NCBI RefSeq assembly: GCF_041915215.1
Contig: NZ_JAYSBV010000006.1
Strand: one strand, 5' to 3'
Length of the DNA: 64,000 nucleotides
From: Zoogloea sp021286885
Lineage (GTDB): Bacteria > Pseudomonadota > Gammaproteobacteria > Burkholderiales > Rhodocyclaceae
The position numbers and the translations under genes were made by a program. Positions 22,030 to 32,960 of the stretch are shown here, piece after piece. The notes under the pieces are model-generated. The model worked only from the letters and a program-made list of their open reading frames with translations, was not told the DNA's origin and did no database searches. Positions within the stretch are counted from its first letter, which is position 1. Each line of letters starts with the position of its first letter.

Positions 22030-22638
22030 TCAGGCCTTCTTCTTGCTGCCGATGCGGCTTTCTTCGCCGGCCAGCAGGCGCTGGATGTTGCCCGCGTGGC
22101 GCCAGATCAGCAGGGCCGACATGAGGGCAATCGAAACGATCCAGCTGGTTTCGAGTCCGAACAGCCAGGCCAGCACCGGCGCCCCCAGGGCGGCGGTGAG
22201 GGCTGAAAGGGAAGAGTAGCGGAAGGCGAAGGCCATCCCCAGCCAGACCCCGAGGGTGGCGAGCCCGACCCCGCCGTGGGCGCCCAGCAGGACGCCCGCA
22301 GCGGTGGCAACGCCCTTGCCGCCCTTGAAGCCCAGGAACACCGGGTAAAGGTGGCCCAGGAAGGCCGCAAGGCCGGCAGCAGCCACCTCGGTGCCCGATA
22401 GGCCCAGGGCAGGCGCCAGGCTGGCCGCCAGGAAAACCGCCAGCCAGCCCTTGAGGGCATCGCCCAACAGGGTCAGGATTGCAGCGAGCTTGTTGCCGCT
22501 GCGCAGGACATTGGTGGCGCCGGGATTACCGGAGCCGTAAGTGCGGGGGTCCGCCATCCCGAACAAACGGGTGACGACGACCGCGAAAGGAATCGAGCCC
22601 AACAGATAGGCGGCAATGAGCAGGAGCGTGGCGTACAT
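22030..22638 (-). CDS. plsY: Acyl-phosphate:glycerol-3-phosphate acyltransferase
   Basis: A 202-residue inner-membrane enzyme that makes lysophosphatidic acid from acyl-phosphate and glycerol-3-phosphate, the first membrane step of phospholipid synthesis. The three PlsY motifs are present: YLLGSIPFAVV and GSGNPGATNVLR near the N terminus, LGHLYPVFLGFKGGKGVAT in the middle, and ALIWRHAGNIQRLLAGEE near the C terminus. Five hydrophobic helices. Its promoter probably uses the minus-strand TAAAAT at 22672-22677. Divergent from folB, with which it shares only 53 bases. Confidence 0.94.
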   Translation of the reverse strand: MYATLLLIAAYLLGSIPFAVVVTRLFGMADPRTYGSGNPGATNVLRSGNKLAAILTLLGDALKGWLAVFLAASLAPALGLSGTEVAAAGLAAFLGHLYPVFLGFKGGKGVATAAGVLLGAHGGVGLATLGVWLGMAFAFRYSSLSALTAALGAPVLAWLFGLETSWIVSIALMSALLIWRHAGNIQRLLAGEESRIGSKKKA

Positions 22639-22691
22639 GTTCTTGGTTGGCCAAAACTTTGGAGTGGGCGCGATTTTAGCCGGGACAGACG

Positions 22692-23087
22692 ATGGATTTC
22701 ATTTTTGTTGAAGCACTCCGGGTGAAGGCCCGGGTGGGCATCTATCCGCGGGAGCGGGTGGTGGATCAGCCGCTGGAGCTGAATCTGACTTTTGGCGTGC
22801 CGGATGCGGCGGCTGAGCGGGATGATATTGCCGATACGATTGATTATGCAAAGGTGATCGAACGTATCCGCGCCGAGCTGGGAGAGCGCCAGTTCAATCT
22901 GATCGAAACCCTGGGCGAGTTTGTCGTGAAGTTGTTGTTTGATGAATTTGGCGCCCCCTGGGTCAAGCTCTCGATTGCCAAGATCGGGATCATGAAGGAT
23001 GTGCACCGAGTGGGCGTGTTTATTCAACGGGCCAAGGATGGTCAAACGCCGCCGGATTACCCGGGAGGGAGTGGAATGCCCGGTTGA
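22692..23087 (+). CDS. folB: Dihydroneopterin aldolase
   Basis: A 131-residue FolB, which converts dihydroneopterin to 6-hydroxymethyl-dihydropterin in folate synthesis and may epimerise it. The family signature is clear: MDFIFVEALRVKARVGIYPRE split over the first strand, then VVDQPLELNLTF, TIDYAKVIERIR and FNLIETLGEFV with the active-site Glu, and VKLSIAKIG. Length is about 10 residues over E. coli FolB at the C terminus. Divergent from plsY and followed by a strong terminator. Confidence 0.93.
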   Translation: MDFIFVEALRVKARVGIYPRERVVDQPLELNLTFGVPDAAAERDDIADTIDYAKVIERIRAELGERQFNLIETLGEFVVKLLFDEFGAPWVKLSIAKIGIMKDVHRVGVFIQRAKDGQTPPDYPGGSGMPG

Positions 23088-23175
23088 GGGGGTGTCTGAA
23101 TTTGTATTGGTGACACCGCCGCAGACGGGGCCCTTGTGCAGAGATGCCGGGGTGCTTGTAATGGTCTGACCAAAG

Positions 23176-23221
23176 AAAACGGCTTTTCTGCAGTCTGATC
23201 AGACCGCAGAAAAGCCGTTTT
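23176..23221. terminator. Bidirectional terminator between folB and the H-NS gene
   Basis: A 46-base inverted repeat with a perfect 16-bp stem (AAAACGGCTTTTCTGC and its complement) and an inner 12-base palindrome GTCTGATCAGAC. T runs follow on both strands, fitting convergent transcription. Confidence 0.85.
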
Positions 23222-23291
23222 ACTTTTTTGCCAACAGCCTGCAACACTGAACGGCGTTTGGCGTAAGCCTCACGCGTACAGCGTGTGGCAA

Positions 23292-23684
23292 TTAGGCAGC
23301 AGCAGCAGCGGGGGCGCGCAGATCGTCGATGTTCTTGCCAGCGGCGAGCCAGTCGATCACCCACTGGGGCTTGCGGCCGTGGCCAGTCCAGCCAATGGCG
23401 GGGTTTTCCGGGTGGCGGAACTTGATCACGGATGCGGGCTTGGCAGTGGCAGCCTTCTTGGCCTTGGGGGCCTTCTTGGGGGCTGCAGCAGCGGCGGCCG
23501 GTGCGGGCTTTTCGCCAGCGTCGGGGCCGAGCACGTCATCGAGGCTCAGGCCGTGTTCGGCGGCCATCTTCTCCATCCGCTTGAGCAGGTCCTTGCGGGC
23601 GGAGTCGGAGCGACGGCGGATTTCGGCTTCCACCTTGTTCTGGAGGCGACGCAATTCGGTCAGGGAGAGGGTGGAGATGTCCAT
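23292..23684 (-). CDS. H-NS family nucleoid protein
   Basis: A 130-residue H-NS/BpH3-type histone-like protein. The N-terminal half is a helical oligomerisation segment (LTELRRLQNKVEAEIRRRS, LLKRMEKMAAEHG), the centre is an Ala/Lys/Pro-rich linker (AAAAAAPKKAPKAKKAATAK), and the C-terminal DNA-binding module holds FRHPENPAIGWTGHGRKPQW and VIDWLAAGK. Such proteins bind AT-rich, often foreign, DNA and silence it; the AT-rich patch of the mini-island would be a plausible target. It stands alone, with an AT-rich upstream region 23700-23848 that probably includes its promoter and autoregulatory site. Confidence 0.92.
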   Translation of the reverse strand: MDISTLSLTELRRLQNKVEAEIRRRSDSARKDLLKRMEKMAAEHGLSLDDVLGPDAGEKPAPAAAAAAPKKAPKAKKAATAKPASVIKFRHPENPAIGWTGHGRKPQWVIDWLAAGKNIDDLRAPAAAAA

Positions 23685-23848
23685 GAGTCTGTTTTCCTTT
23701 GAACTGGAATGGGTTGAACAATCCGGGTGAAGCGCAGTGGATTGCCTTGCTGTAGTCTGTTTGTTGATTGCTTATTGAAGCGAATCTTTATTACGGACTC
23801 TATTTTGCCACTATAGTTCAGTGAAAGGGCAAGTGCTTTTAAACTCTC

Positions 23849-24340
23849 TTACGGGATTCCTGCGCGAACCAGGGTTGGTTGAAGGGTTTTGACGATGTCG
23901 TGGGGGTGAACCCCTACGAGAAAACCACGCTTTCCGCCGTTAATGTAAATCAAGGATTCGTCCAGGATGGTTTGCTCCATGTAAATGGGCATGGCCTTCC
24001 GGGTGCCAAAGGGGGAGGTTCCGCCCACCAGATAGCCGCTATGGCGCTGGGCTACTGCAGGATCGCAGGGGCTGATTTGTTTGCGTCCTGCCTGGCGGGC
24101 CAGTTCCTTGGTGGAAACCTTCAGATCGCCGTGCATCAATACGATCAGGGGCTGCTTCTTTTCATCTTCCATGATCAGGGTCTTGACGACTGCATGCTCG
24201 TGGACGTTCAGCTCGCGGGCCGAAACCTTGGTGCCGCCGTGATCCTCATAGGCGTACAGATGGGCCGAATAGGGGATCTGATGTTGTCGCAAAAAGCGGG
24301 TGGCGGGGGTTTCGGGGATATTGGTATCTGCCTTGCTCAT
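23849..24340 (-). CDS. ybaK: Cys-tRNA(Pro) deacylase YbaK
   Basis: A 163-residue YbaK-domain protein that hydrolyses Cys-tRNA(Pro) formed by mischarging. Family landmarks: TPATRFLRQHQIPYSAHLY, HEHAVVKTLIMED with the catalytic-pocket Lys, VLMHGDLKVSTKELAR, GYLVGGTSPFGTRK and GGKRGFLVGVHP. Length fits E. coli YbaK. It is downstream of ogt on the same strand with a 40-base gap and may be cotranscribed. The alternative family name EbsC refers to the same domain. Confidence 0.93.
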   Translation of the reverse strand: MSKADTNIPETPATRFLRQHQIPYSAHLYAYEDHGGTKVSARELNVHEHAVVKTLIMEDEKKQPLIVLMHGDLKVSTKELARQAGRKQISPCDPAVAQRHSGYLVGGTSPFGTRKAMPIYMEQTILDESLIYINGGKRGFLVGVHPHDIVKTLQPTLVRAGIP

Positions 24341-24380
24341 GATGTTGCGCGCTCAAGTGCTTGATTCTGGTTTGAAAATT

Positions 24381-24872
24381 TCAGAGGAGGCGGGCGCCTT
24401 CGTGCCTGAGCAGCCACTCTTTGGCCTCTAACAGATAATCTGCGGCACCGTGGGCAAAGCCGCCCAGCCCGCGCTGAGCTGTCACCCGATGGCAAGGGAC
24501 GATAATCGGAAATGGATTGTCCCCACAGGCTTGCCCAATTGCTCGTGGTGCACTGCACAGTTTCTGGGCCAGCTGGCCGTAAGTCCGGGTTTCTCCGCAG
24601 GGGATTGCGGCTATTGCATCCCAGACGCGTCGTCGGAATGGGCTGGCCTGGGTTTGTTGACAGGTGAGGGTAAAGGAATGTTCCGGGTTTTCTAAATATG
24701 CGTTTATTTGCAAAATCGCATCTTGGGAGATGGTGTTGCAGGGGGGTATGAGTGCGGCATCATGGGGAAGAAAGACGATTTCATCCAGTTGCCCCGCACT
24801 GCTGCACAGGCCCAGGCGCCCGAAAGGCACTGAGATAACCGCCGAATAGCTGCGGGAAACATCCTTTTTCAT
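24381..24872 (-). CDS. ogt: Methylated-DNA--protein-cysteine methyltransferase
   Basis: A 163-residue O6-alkylguanine-DNA alkyltransferase that moves the alkyl group from O6-guanine to its own Cys127 in the IIVPCHRV motif and is thereby consumed. The helix-turn-helix part (RRRVWDAIAAIPCGETRTYG, then SAPRAIGQACGDNP) and the C-terminal GLGGFAHG are typical. The N-terminal ribonuclease-like half is short and lacks the AdaA regulatory domain, so it is of the Ogt type. Upstream of ybaK. Confidence 0.93.
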   Translation of the reverse strand: MKKDVSRSYSAVISVPFGRLGLCSSAGQLDEIVFLPHDAALIPPCNTISQDAILQINAYLENPEHSFTLTCQQTQASPFRRRVWDAIAAIPCGETRTYGQLAQKLCSAPRAIGQACGDNPFPIIVPCHRVTAQRGLGGFAHGAADYLLEAKEWLLRHEGARLL

Positions 24873-24948
24873 GCCCTGATTCTGCGCCTTGGTGATCCGT
24901 GGAGCAAGTGCGGATTTCCACCAGCCCGTTTATCCTGACGTATAAACG

Positions 24949-24974
24949 CCAACCCCCGCCGGGGCGGGGGTTGG
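24949..24974. terminator. GC-rich hairpin downstream of proA
   Basis: A perfect 12-bp stem CCAACCCCCGCC/GGCGGGGGTTGG with a 2-base centre, 26 bases after the proA stop. No T tract follows, so terminator activity is likely but unproven. Confidence 0.55.
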
Positions 24975-24999
24975 TATGCTGCGTGGCGGGTGGCCGGGT

Positions 25000-26277
25000 T
25001 TAGCGCCGGATATGGCCTTCGCCAAACACGATCCACTTCTGGCTGGTGAGGCCTTCCAGGCCCACCGGGCCCCGGGCGTGGATCTTGTCGGTGGAAATGC
25101 CGATTTCGGCCCCCAGACCGTACTCAAAGCCGTCTGCAAAGCGGGTGGAGGCGTTGATCATCACCGAGGCGGAATCCACTTCCCGCAGGAAGCGCATGGC
25201 CCGGGTGTAGTTTTCGCTGACGATGGCTTCGGTATGGCCGGAGGAATGGGCATTGATATGGGCAATCGCCGCATCCAGACCGTCCACGACCTTCACCGCG
25301 ATGATCGGTGCCAGATATTCTTCTTTCCAGTCGGCTTCGGTGGCTTCTTTCAATTGGGCCTCGGCAATGCCGGCTTCCCGCAGGATGGCGAGGGCTTGCG
25401 GGCAGGCGCGCAGCTCCACGCCCTTGCTGGCCAGCATGTGCCCGATGGCGGGCAATTGGGCAGCAGCAATGGCCACATCCACCAGCAGGGATTCGGTGGT
25501 ATTGCAGGTGCCATAACGCTGGGTCTTGGCGTTTTCGATGATGGCGAGGGCCTTGGCCGGATCGGCGTATTCGTCCACATAAACGTGGCAATTGCCATCA
25601 AGGTGTTTGATCACCGGCACCCGCGCATCCCGGGAAATACGTTCGATAAGGCCCTTGCCGCCTCGGGGAACGATCACGTCTACGAATTCGGGCATCGCAA
25701 TCAGTTCGCCCACGGCGGCCCGGTCGGTGGTTTCCACCACCTGAATGCAGCTTTCGGGCAAGCCTGCGGCGGAAAGGCCGGCGCGCACGCATTCGGCAAT
25801 GGCCTGATTGGAATGGAGGGCTTCCTTGCCGCCGCGCAAAATGGCGGCGTTGCCGGATTTGAGGCACAGGGCGGCCGCATCGGCGGTCACGTTCGGGCGG
25901 GCTTCGTAAATGATGCCGATCACGCCCAGGGGCACCCGCATCTTGCCTACCGAGATGCCGGAGGGGCGGCGCTTCATGTCGGTGATTTCGCCCACCGGAT
26001 CAGGCAGGGCGGCGACCTGCTCCAGCCCCTGGGCCATGCCTTCGATGCCCTTGGCCGAAAGGGTGAGGCGGTCGATCATGGCCGGCTCCAGGCCGTTGGC
26101 CCGGGCCTCTTCCAGATCGCGCTGATTGGCAGCGGTCAGTTCGGGGGCGCGGCTGCGGATGGCGGCAGCCATGGCCAGCAGGGCGTGGTTCTTGGCTTCG
26201 GTGGAGGCGGCGGCCACCAGGCGGGAAGCGGCGCGGGCCTGACGGCCCAGGCCTTGCATGTATTCTTTGATGTCCAT
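25000..26277 (-). CDS. proA: Gamma-glutamyl phosphate reductase
   Basis: A 425-residue NADPH-dependent reductase of the second step of proline synthesis, yielding glutamate semialdehyde. Landmarks include VPLGVIGIIYEARPNVT, SGNAAILRGGKEA, PRGGKGLIERI, HLDGNCHVYVD and the catalytic Cys258 in TQRYGTCNTTESLLV. ATG 26277 is chosen because MDIKEYMQGLGRQARAA is the usual N terminus; 11 codons upstream in frame are unlike the family. proB is not adjacent. It follows holA on the same strand with a 36-base gap. Confidence 0.96.
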   Translation of the reverse strand: MDIKEYMQGLGRQARAASRLVAAASTEAKNHALLAMAAAIRSRAPELTAANQRDLEEARANGLEPAMIDRLTLSAKGIEGMAQGLEQVAALPDPVGEITDMKRRPSGISVGKMRVPLGVIGIIYEARPNVTADAAALCLKSGNAAILRGGKEALHSNQAIAECVRAGLSAAGLPESCIQVVETTDRAAVGELIAMPEFVDVIVPRGGKGLIERISRDARVPVIKHLDGNCHVYVDEYADPAKALAIIENAKTQRYGTCNTTESLLVDVAIAAAQLPAIGHMLASKGVELRACPQALAILREAGIAEAQLKEATEADWKEEYLAPIIAVKVVDGLDAAIAHINAHSSGHTEAIVSENYTRAMRFLREVDSASVMINASTRFADGFEYGLGAEIGISTDKIHARGPVGLEGLTSQKWIVFGEGHIRR

Positions 26278-26313
26278 CGGATTTCGCGTGGCTAAGGTTA
26301 GGGCGCCCAAGCC

Positions 26314-27342
26314 TCAGCGGCGGGGCGTCGCCGGGGCGTGACGGGTGAGGCGCAGGCACAGCATCAAAAACTCGTCCCACACGTCGCCATCGGCAAGGCC
26401 CTTGATCATCCGGTCAATTTTGGCCGCGTGCAAGATGGAAGCCTGCAATTGGGGGGCAGAAAGGCGCCCCAGGGCCTTTTGGGTGCGTTGGCGGCGGCGT
26501 TCGTCGTAGATCCGCTCGGCCTTGAACAGCCCCGCTGCGGGCTGCCCTGCATCCAGCCCGGCCCGCAGACGGGCGAGGCTGCGTACCTCGGTGGCGAGGG
26601 CCCATAGCACCAGGGGCGGGGCTTCCCCTTCGCCCCGCAGGCCATCCAGCAGGCGGCTGCAGCGGGCCGGGTCGCCTTCGAGGAGGGCGGTGCGCAGGCT
26701 GTCGATGTCGTAGCGGGCCACGTTGAGCACGGCGCTGCGAATGGTGTCCAGATCCAGCTCGCCCGGGGGCTGGAGCAGGCCCAGCTTGAGGATTTCCTGG
26801 TGGGCGGCGAGCAGATTGCCTTCTACATGTTCGGCGATGAAGGCGAGGCCTTCGGCGCTGGCTTTTTGCTGCTGGCGGGCCAGGCGTTGGCCGATCCAGT
26901 CGGGCAGGCGTTCCCGTTCGGGGGCGTTGAGTTCGATGCACACCCCGGCTTCGGTGAGGGCGGTAAACCAGCTCGCCTTGCGGGCCGTCCAGTCCAGTTC
27001 GGGGAGCGTGACGAGGGTGATGATGCCGCTGTCCAGCTGGCGGGCGTGGCGCTGGAGGGCTTCGCCGCCTTCACGCCCCGGCTTGCCGTTGGGGATGCGC
27101 AGATCCACCAGCTTGCTTTCGCCGAACAGCGAAAGATTGCCGGCGGCGTTTTGCAGGCTGTCCCAGCGGAAGCCCTGGCCGGCGACCAGGACTTCTCTTT
27201 CGGTGTAGCCCTGGCGCCGGGCGGCGGCGCGGATCGCGTCGGCCGCTTCCAGCACCAGCAGGGGTTCGTTGCCGTGGAGCAGGTAGAGGGGCGCGAGGGG
27301 CTTTTCCAGGTGGGCGGAAAGTTGCTCGGGGCGCAGGATCAC
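26314..27342 (-). CDS. holA: DNA polymerase III subunit delta
   Basis: A 342-residue delta subunit that opens the beta clamp in the clamp-loader complex. Visible features: MILRPEQLSAHLEKPLAPLY, the nucleotide-fold segment LLHGNEPLLVLEAADAIR, LDLRIPNGKPG, and the C-terminal collar region SRLLDGLRGEGEAPPLVLW. Its start overlaps the lptE stop by 4 bases (ATGA), so it is translationally coupled to lptE, the conserved leuS-lptE-holA order of proteobacteria. Confidence 0.94.
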   Translation of the reverse strand: MILRPEQLSAHLEKPLAPLYLLHGNEPLLVLEAADAIRAAARRQGYTEREVLVAGQGFRWDSLQNAAGNLSLFGESKLVDLRIPNGKPGREGGEALQRHARQLDSGIITLVTLPELDWTARKASWFTALTEAGVCIELNAPERERLPDWIGQRLARQQQKASAEGLAFIAEHVEGNLLAAHQEILKLGLLQPPGELDLDTIRSAVLNVARYDIDSLRTALLEGDPARCSRLLDGLRGEGEAPPLVLWALATEVRSLARLRAGLDAGQPAAGLFKAERIYDERRRQRTQKALGRLSAPQLQASILHAAKIDRMIKGLADGDVWDEFLMLCLRLTRHAPATPRR

Positions 27343-27875
27343 GATTGGGGCGGGGTGTCGGCAGCGCCAGGCATGCGGGCGGTGGCCAGACGGCGCAGGA
27401 GCTGCTGGATCAGGTCTTTTTGCATGTCTTGGTAGAGCAGCTTTTCTTCCTGTTCCTTGGCGAGCACCTGGGTGTCGTCATAGGGCATGTCCCGGCGCAG
27501 GCTGATTTCGCTCGGGCCGATGATCTCGGCGCCACCCTTGTCTACCAGCCGGAAGCGGAAGCGCTGGTTGAGCTGGTACTCGCGCACCTTGCCCAGGGCG
27601 TTGAGGGACATGATGACCTTACTGCGGGTGTCGGCCAGCACTTCGAGGCGTACCTGGGCTTCTTCGGGGCGGCTGGTGACTTCGGTCTTGCCATTGGCCC
27701 GCAGCTGGCGCTTGATGGCGGTGGCCAGCTCGGAGTATTCGTACATCCCCAGATAGATGGAGTCGAAGGGCATGGGGCGCGGACCGCGCAGCTGGAACCC
27801 GCAGCCGGCCAGGGCCAGGGGCAGGGCGCCCAGCAGGGCCAGGGTGCGGCGCCGGGAGGCGGAGGGCAGACTCAT
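27339..27875 (-). CDS. lptE: LPS assembly lipoprotein LptE
   Basis: A 178-residue outer-membrane lipoprotein that plugs the LptD barrel for lipopolysaccharide insertion. A signal peptide (SRRRTLALLGALPLALAGC) ends in the lipobox LAGC; the mature start GFQLRGPRPMPFDSIYLG is characteristic. The C-terminal KEQEEKLLYQDMQKDLIQQL helix is typical. It lies 104 bases after leuS and overlaps holA, the conserved arrangement. Confidence 0.92.
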   Translation of the reverse strand: MSLPSASRRRTLALLGALPLALAGCGFQLRGPRPMPFDSIYLGMYEYSELATAIKRQLRANGKTEVTSRPEEAQVRLEVLADTRSKVIMSLNALGKVREYQLNQRFRFRLVDKGGAEIIGPSEISLRRDMPYDDTQVLAKEQEEKLLYQDMQKDLIQQLLRRLATARMPGAADTPPQS

Positions 27876-27931
27876 GGACGGCTTTCTTTCTGGAGAGGGT
27901 TGGGGGTCGGATCTTGGGTGAGTGCCAGGCG

Positions 27932-27972
27932 GCGCCCCGCCTGCCTGAACAATAAAAAGGCAGGTGGGGCGC
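27932..27972 (-). terminator. Long hairpin between leuS and lptE
   Basis: A 15-bp stem with one mismatch (GCGCCCCGCCTGCCT against its partner at 27958-27972) encloses an A-rich 11-base loop. It starts 8 bases after the leuS stop. No T tract follows on the minus strand, so it may attenuate, stabilise or be a processing point rather than terminate. Confidence 0.45.
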
Positions 27973-27979
27973 CTGCAGC

Positions 27980-30604
<2,625 letters not shown>

Positions 30605-30785
30605 GGGCGTGGAGAAATCTGGACGGAACGAAACCGCCTATTATAAACGCCTCTGGCGCCCCCCGTATTTTTACGCTCAAGGGCTTGATGTTGCGTGTTT
30701 TTTCCTGTTTCGAAATGCTGCGCATCGCATCGGGGGCGGTAGGGCTCTGTTACAATCCGCCTCCCGCAATGCAGCATCCCTGGTC

Positions 30786-31598
30786 ATGTCCGAGAAACTG
30801 GAGCCCCTCGTGCGCCTGGAGCACGTCCGTTTTGCCTATGGCGAACGGCCCATCCTGCGCGACATCTCCCTCACCATCCCCCGGGGGAAAGTGGTGGCCA
30901 TCATGGGTGGTAGCGGCTGTGGCAAGACCACGCTGCTGCGGCTCATCTCTGGCCAGGAGAAGGCGAGCGCGGGTCGGGTGACGGTGGATGGGCTGGAGGT
31001 GGCCAGCCTGGGGCGCGAGGCCTTGTATGCCCTGCGGCGCAAGATGGGCCTGCTGTTCCAGTTTGGCGCCTTATTTACTGACATGTCGGTCTACGACAAT
31101 GTGGCCTTTCCCCTGCGTGAGCACACCGACCTGCCCCCGGAGCTGATCGACGATCTGGTGTTGATGAAGCTCCACGCGGTGGGCCTGCGGGGCGCGGCCC
31201 GGCTGATGCCTGCCGAGCTGTCCGGCGGCATGGCCCGGCGGGTGGCTCTGGCGCGCACCATCGCCCTCGACCCGATGCTGCTCATGTACGACGAGCCCTT
31301 CACCGGGCTGGATCCGATTTCCCTGGGGGTGATCGGCCAGCTGATCCGGCGCCTGAACAACGCCCTGGGGGCGAGTTCGGTGATCGTGACCCATGACATC
31401 CAGGAGTCCCTGCAGATCGTGGACTACATCTATTTCATTTCCGAAGGGCAGGTGGTGGCCGAAGGCACGCCGGACGAGATCCGCAACAGCACCGATCCCT
31501 TCGTCCATCAGTTTGTGCACGCCGAGGCCGACGGCCCGGTGCCCTTCCATTACCCGGCGCCTGATTACGCGGCCAGTCTGTTGGGGGGAGGGCGCTGA
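30786..31598 (+). CDS. mlaF: Phospholipid ABC transporter ATP-binding protein MlaF
   Basis: A 270-residue ATPase of the MlaFEDB complex, which moves phospholipids between the membranes to keep outer-membrane lipid asymmetry. Walker A is GGSGCGKTT (residues 41-49), the ABC signature is LSGGMARRVALAR, Walker B is LLMYDEPF and the H-loop is VIVTHD. The start at 30786 lies 30 bases after an extended -10 element (TGTTACAAT, 30748-30756), the likely promoter of the whole mla run. The stop overlaps the mlaE start. Confidence 0.95.
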   Translation: MSEKLEPLVRLEHVRFAYGERPILRDISLTIPRGKVVAIMGGSGCGKTTLLRLISGQEKASAGRVTVDGLEVASLGREALYALRRKMGLLFQFGALFTDMSVYDNVAFPLREHTDLPPELIDDLVLMKLHAVGLRGAARLMPAELSGGMARRVALARTIALDPMLLMYDEPFTGLDPISLGVIGQLIRRLNNALGASSVIVTHDIQESLQIVDYIYFISEGQVVAEGTPDEIRNSTDPFVHQFVHAEADGPVPFHYPAPDYAASLLGGGR

Positions 31599-32383
31599 TG
31601 CTGGCGGTGCTGCGTCGTCTGGGCGCCCTGGTGATCAACGGGGTTTGGCAACTGGGTTTCATTGCCCGCTTTTTCTGGCTGATCCTGCGTTACTCGGGGC
31701 AGTCCTTCACCCGCATCCATCTCACGATTCGCGAGCTGTATTTCAGCGGTGTGATGTCCCTGCTCATCATTCTGGTGTCGGGTTTGTTTGTAGGGCTGGT
31801 GCTGGGCCTGCAGGGCTATGAAACCCTCCAGCGCTACGGCTCCAGCGATGCCCTGGGCACCCTGGTGGCCCTCTCGCTGGTGCGCGAACTGGGCCCGGTG
31901 GTGGCTGCCCTGCTGTTTGCCAGCCGTGCCGGCTCGGCGGTGACCGCCGAAATCGGCCTGATGAAAGTCACCGAGCAGCTCAAGGCCATGGACATGATGG
32001 CGGTGAGCCCCATCGCCCGAGTGGTCGCTCCCCGCTTCTGGGGCGGGGTGATCTCCATGCCCCTCCTGGCAGCGCTGTTTTCGGCCATGGGGGTGCTGGG
32101 CGGCTGGCTCATCGGGGTGGTCTTTATCGGCGTGGATGACGGGGCCTTCTGGTCCCAGATGCAGGCCGCCGTGGATTTTCGCTACGACGTGCTCAATGGC
32201 GTCATCAAGAGCGCGGTGTTTGGCGTGGCGGTAGCCCTCATCGCCGTGTTCGAGGGCTTTGATTGCACGCCCACCGCCGAGGGCGTGTCCCGGGCCATCA
32301 CCCGCACCGTGGTCAGTTCTGCCCTGTCGATTCTGGCACTGGATTTTGTAATGACGTCTTTCATGTTCCGAGGTCAATCATGA
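31598..32383 (+). CDS. mlaE: Phospholipid ABC transporter permease MlaE
   Basis: A 261-residue inner-membrane permease (MlaE/YrbE family) with five or so hydrophobic helices, starting with an amphipathic N-terminal segment. Family landmarks are GLVLGLQGYETLQRYGSS, LVRELGPVVAALLFASRAGS, EIGLMKVTEQLKAMDMM and PRFWGGVISMPLLA. It shares one base with mlaF and four bases with mlaD, so the subunits are translationally coupled. Confidence 0.95.
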   Translation: MLAVLRRLGALVINGVWQLGFIARFFWLILRYSGQSFTRIHLTIRELYFSGVMSLLIILVSGLFVGLVLGLQGYETLQRYGSSDALGTLVALSLVRELGPVVAALLFASRAGSAVTAEIGLMKVTEQLKAMDMMAVSPIARVVAPRFWGGVISMPLLAALFSAMGVLGGWLIGVVFIGVDDGAFWSQMQAAVDFRYDVLNGVIKSAVFGVAVALIAVFEGFDCTPTAEGVSRAITRTVVSSALSILALDFVMTSFMFRGQS

Positions 32384-32856
32384 ACCGCACCGTACTCGAT
32401 CTGTGGGTCGGCGTTTTTGTGGCGATGGGTATCGCCGCGCTGCTTTTCCTGGCCCTCAAGGTGGGCAGCATTTCCGGTTCGGAGATTCAGTCCCCCTATA
32501 CCCTCAAGGCCCGTTTCGACAACATCGGCGGGCTCAAGGCCCGGGCGCCGGTCAAGAGCTCGGGCGTGGTGGTGGGCCGGGTGAGCGAAATTCGTTACGA
32601 CGCTGAACATTTCCAGGCAGAAGTGGTCTTCAGCGTGGATGGCCGCTACAAGTTCCCGGTCGATACCTTCGCCAACATCAATACGTCCGGCCTGCTGGGC
32701 GAACAGTACCTGGGCCTGGAGCCCGGGGGCGACGATAAAACCCTTCAGCCCGGGGACGAGGTGCGCAAGACCCAGTCGGCCATCGTGCTCGAAAAACTAA
32801 TCAGCCAGTTCATGTTCAACAAGGCGGCCGAAGGAGAGAGCGCTCCGGCCAAATAA
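32380..32856 (+). CDS. mlaD: MCE-domain lipid-binding protein MlaD
   Basis: A 158-residue MlaD with one N-terminal transmembrane helix (LDLWVGVFVAMGIAALLFLAL) and a single periplasmic MCE domain (LKARFDNIGGLKARAPVKSS, VVVGRVSEIRYD, NINTSGLLGEQYLGLEPG). MlaD forms a hexameric ring that passes phospholipid between MlaC and the MlaFEB core. The ATG overlaps the mlaE stop (ATGA). The tail after the MCE domain is short. Confidence 0.95.
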   Translation: MNRTVLDLWVGVFVAMGIAALLFLALKVGSISGSEIQSPYTLKARFDNIGGLKARAPVKSSGVVVGRVSEIRYDAEHFQAEVVFSVDGRYKFPVDTFANINTSGLLGEQYLGLEPGGDDKTLQPGDEVRKTQSAIVLEKLISQFMFNKAAEGESAPAK

Positions 32857-32906
32857 GGCTGCCCTATCCCAGGAGAGTGCCGTGCAAGCCACGGCAGACC
32901 ACCACC

Positions 32907-32960
32907 ATGAACCACATTCATCCTACCACCACCATGAACCACATTCATCCTACCGCCGCC
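32907..32960 (+). repeat. 27-bp tandem duplication carrying the mlaA start codon
   Basis: Two adjacent 27-base units each begin ATGAACCACATTCATCC and encode MNHIHPT; the second ends in GCCGCC instead of ACCACC. Both units keep an in-frame ATG. Confidence 0.85.
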
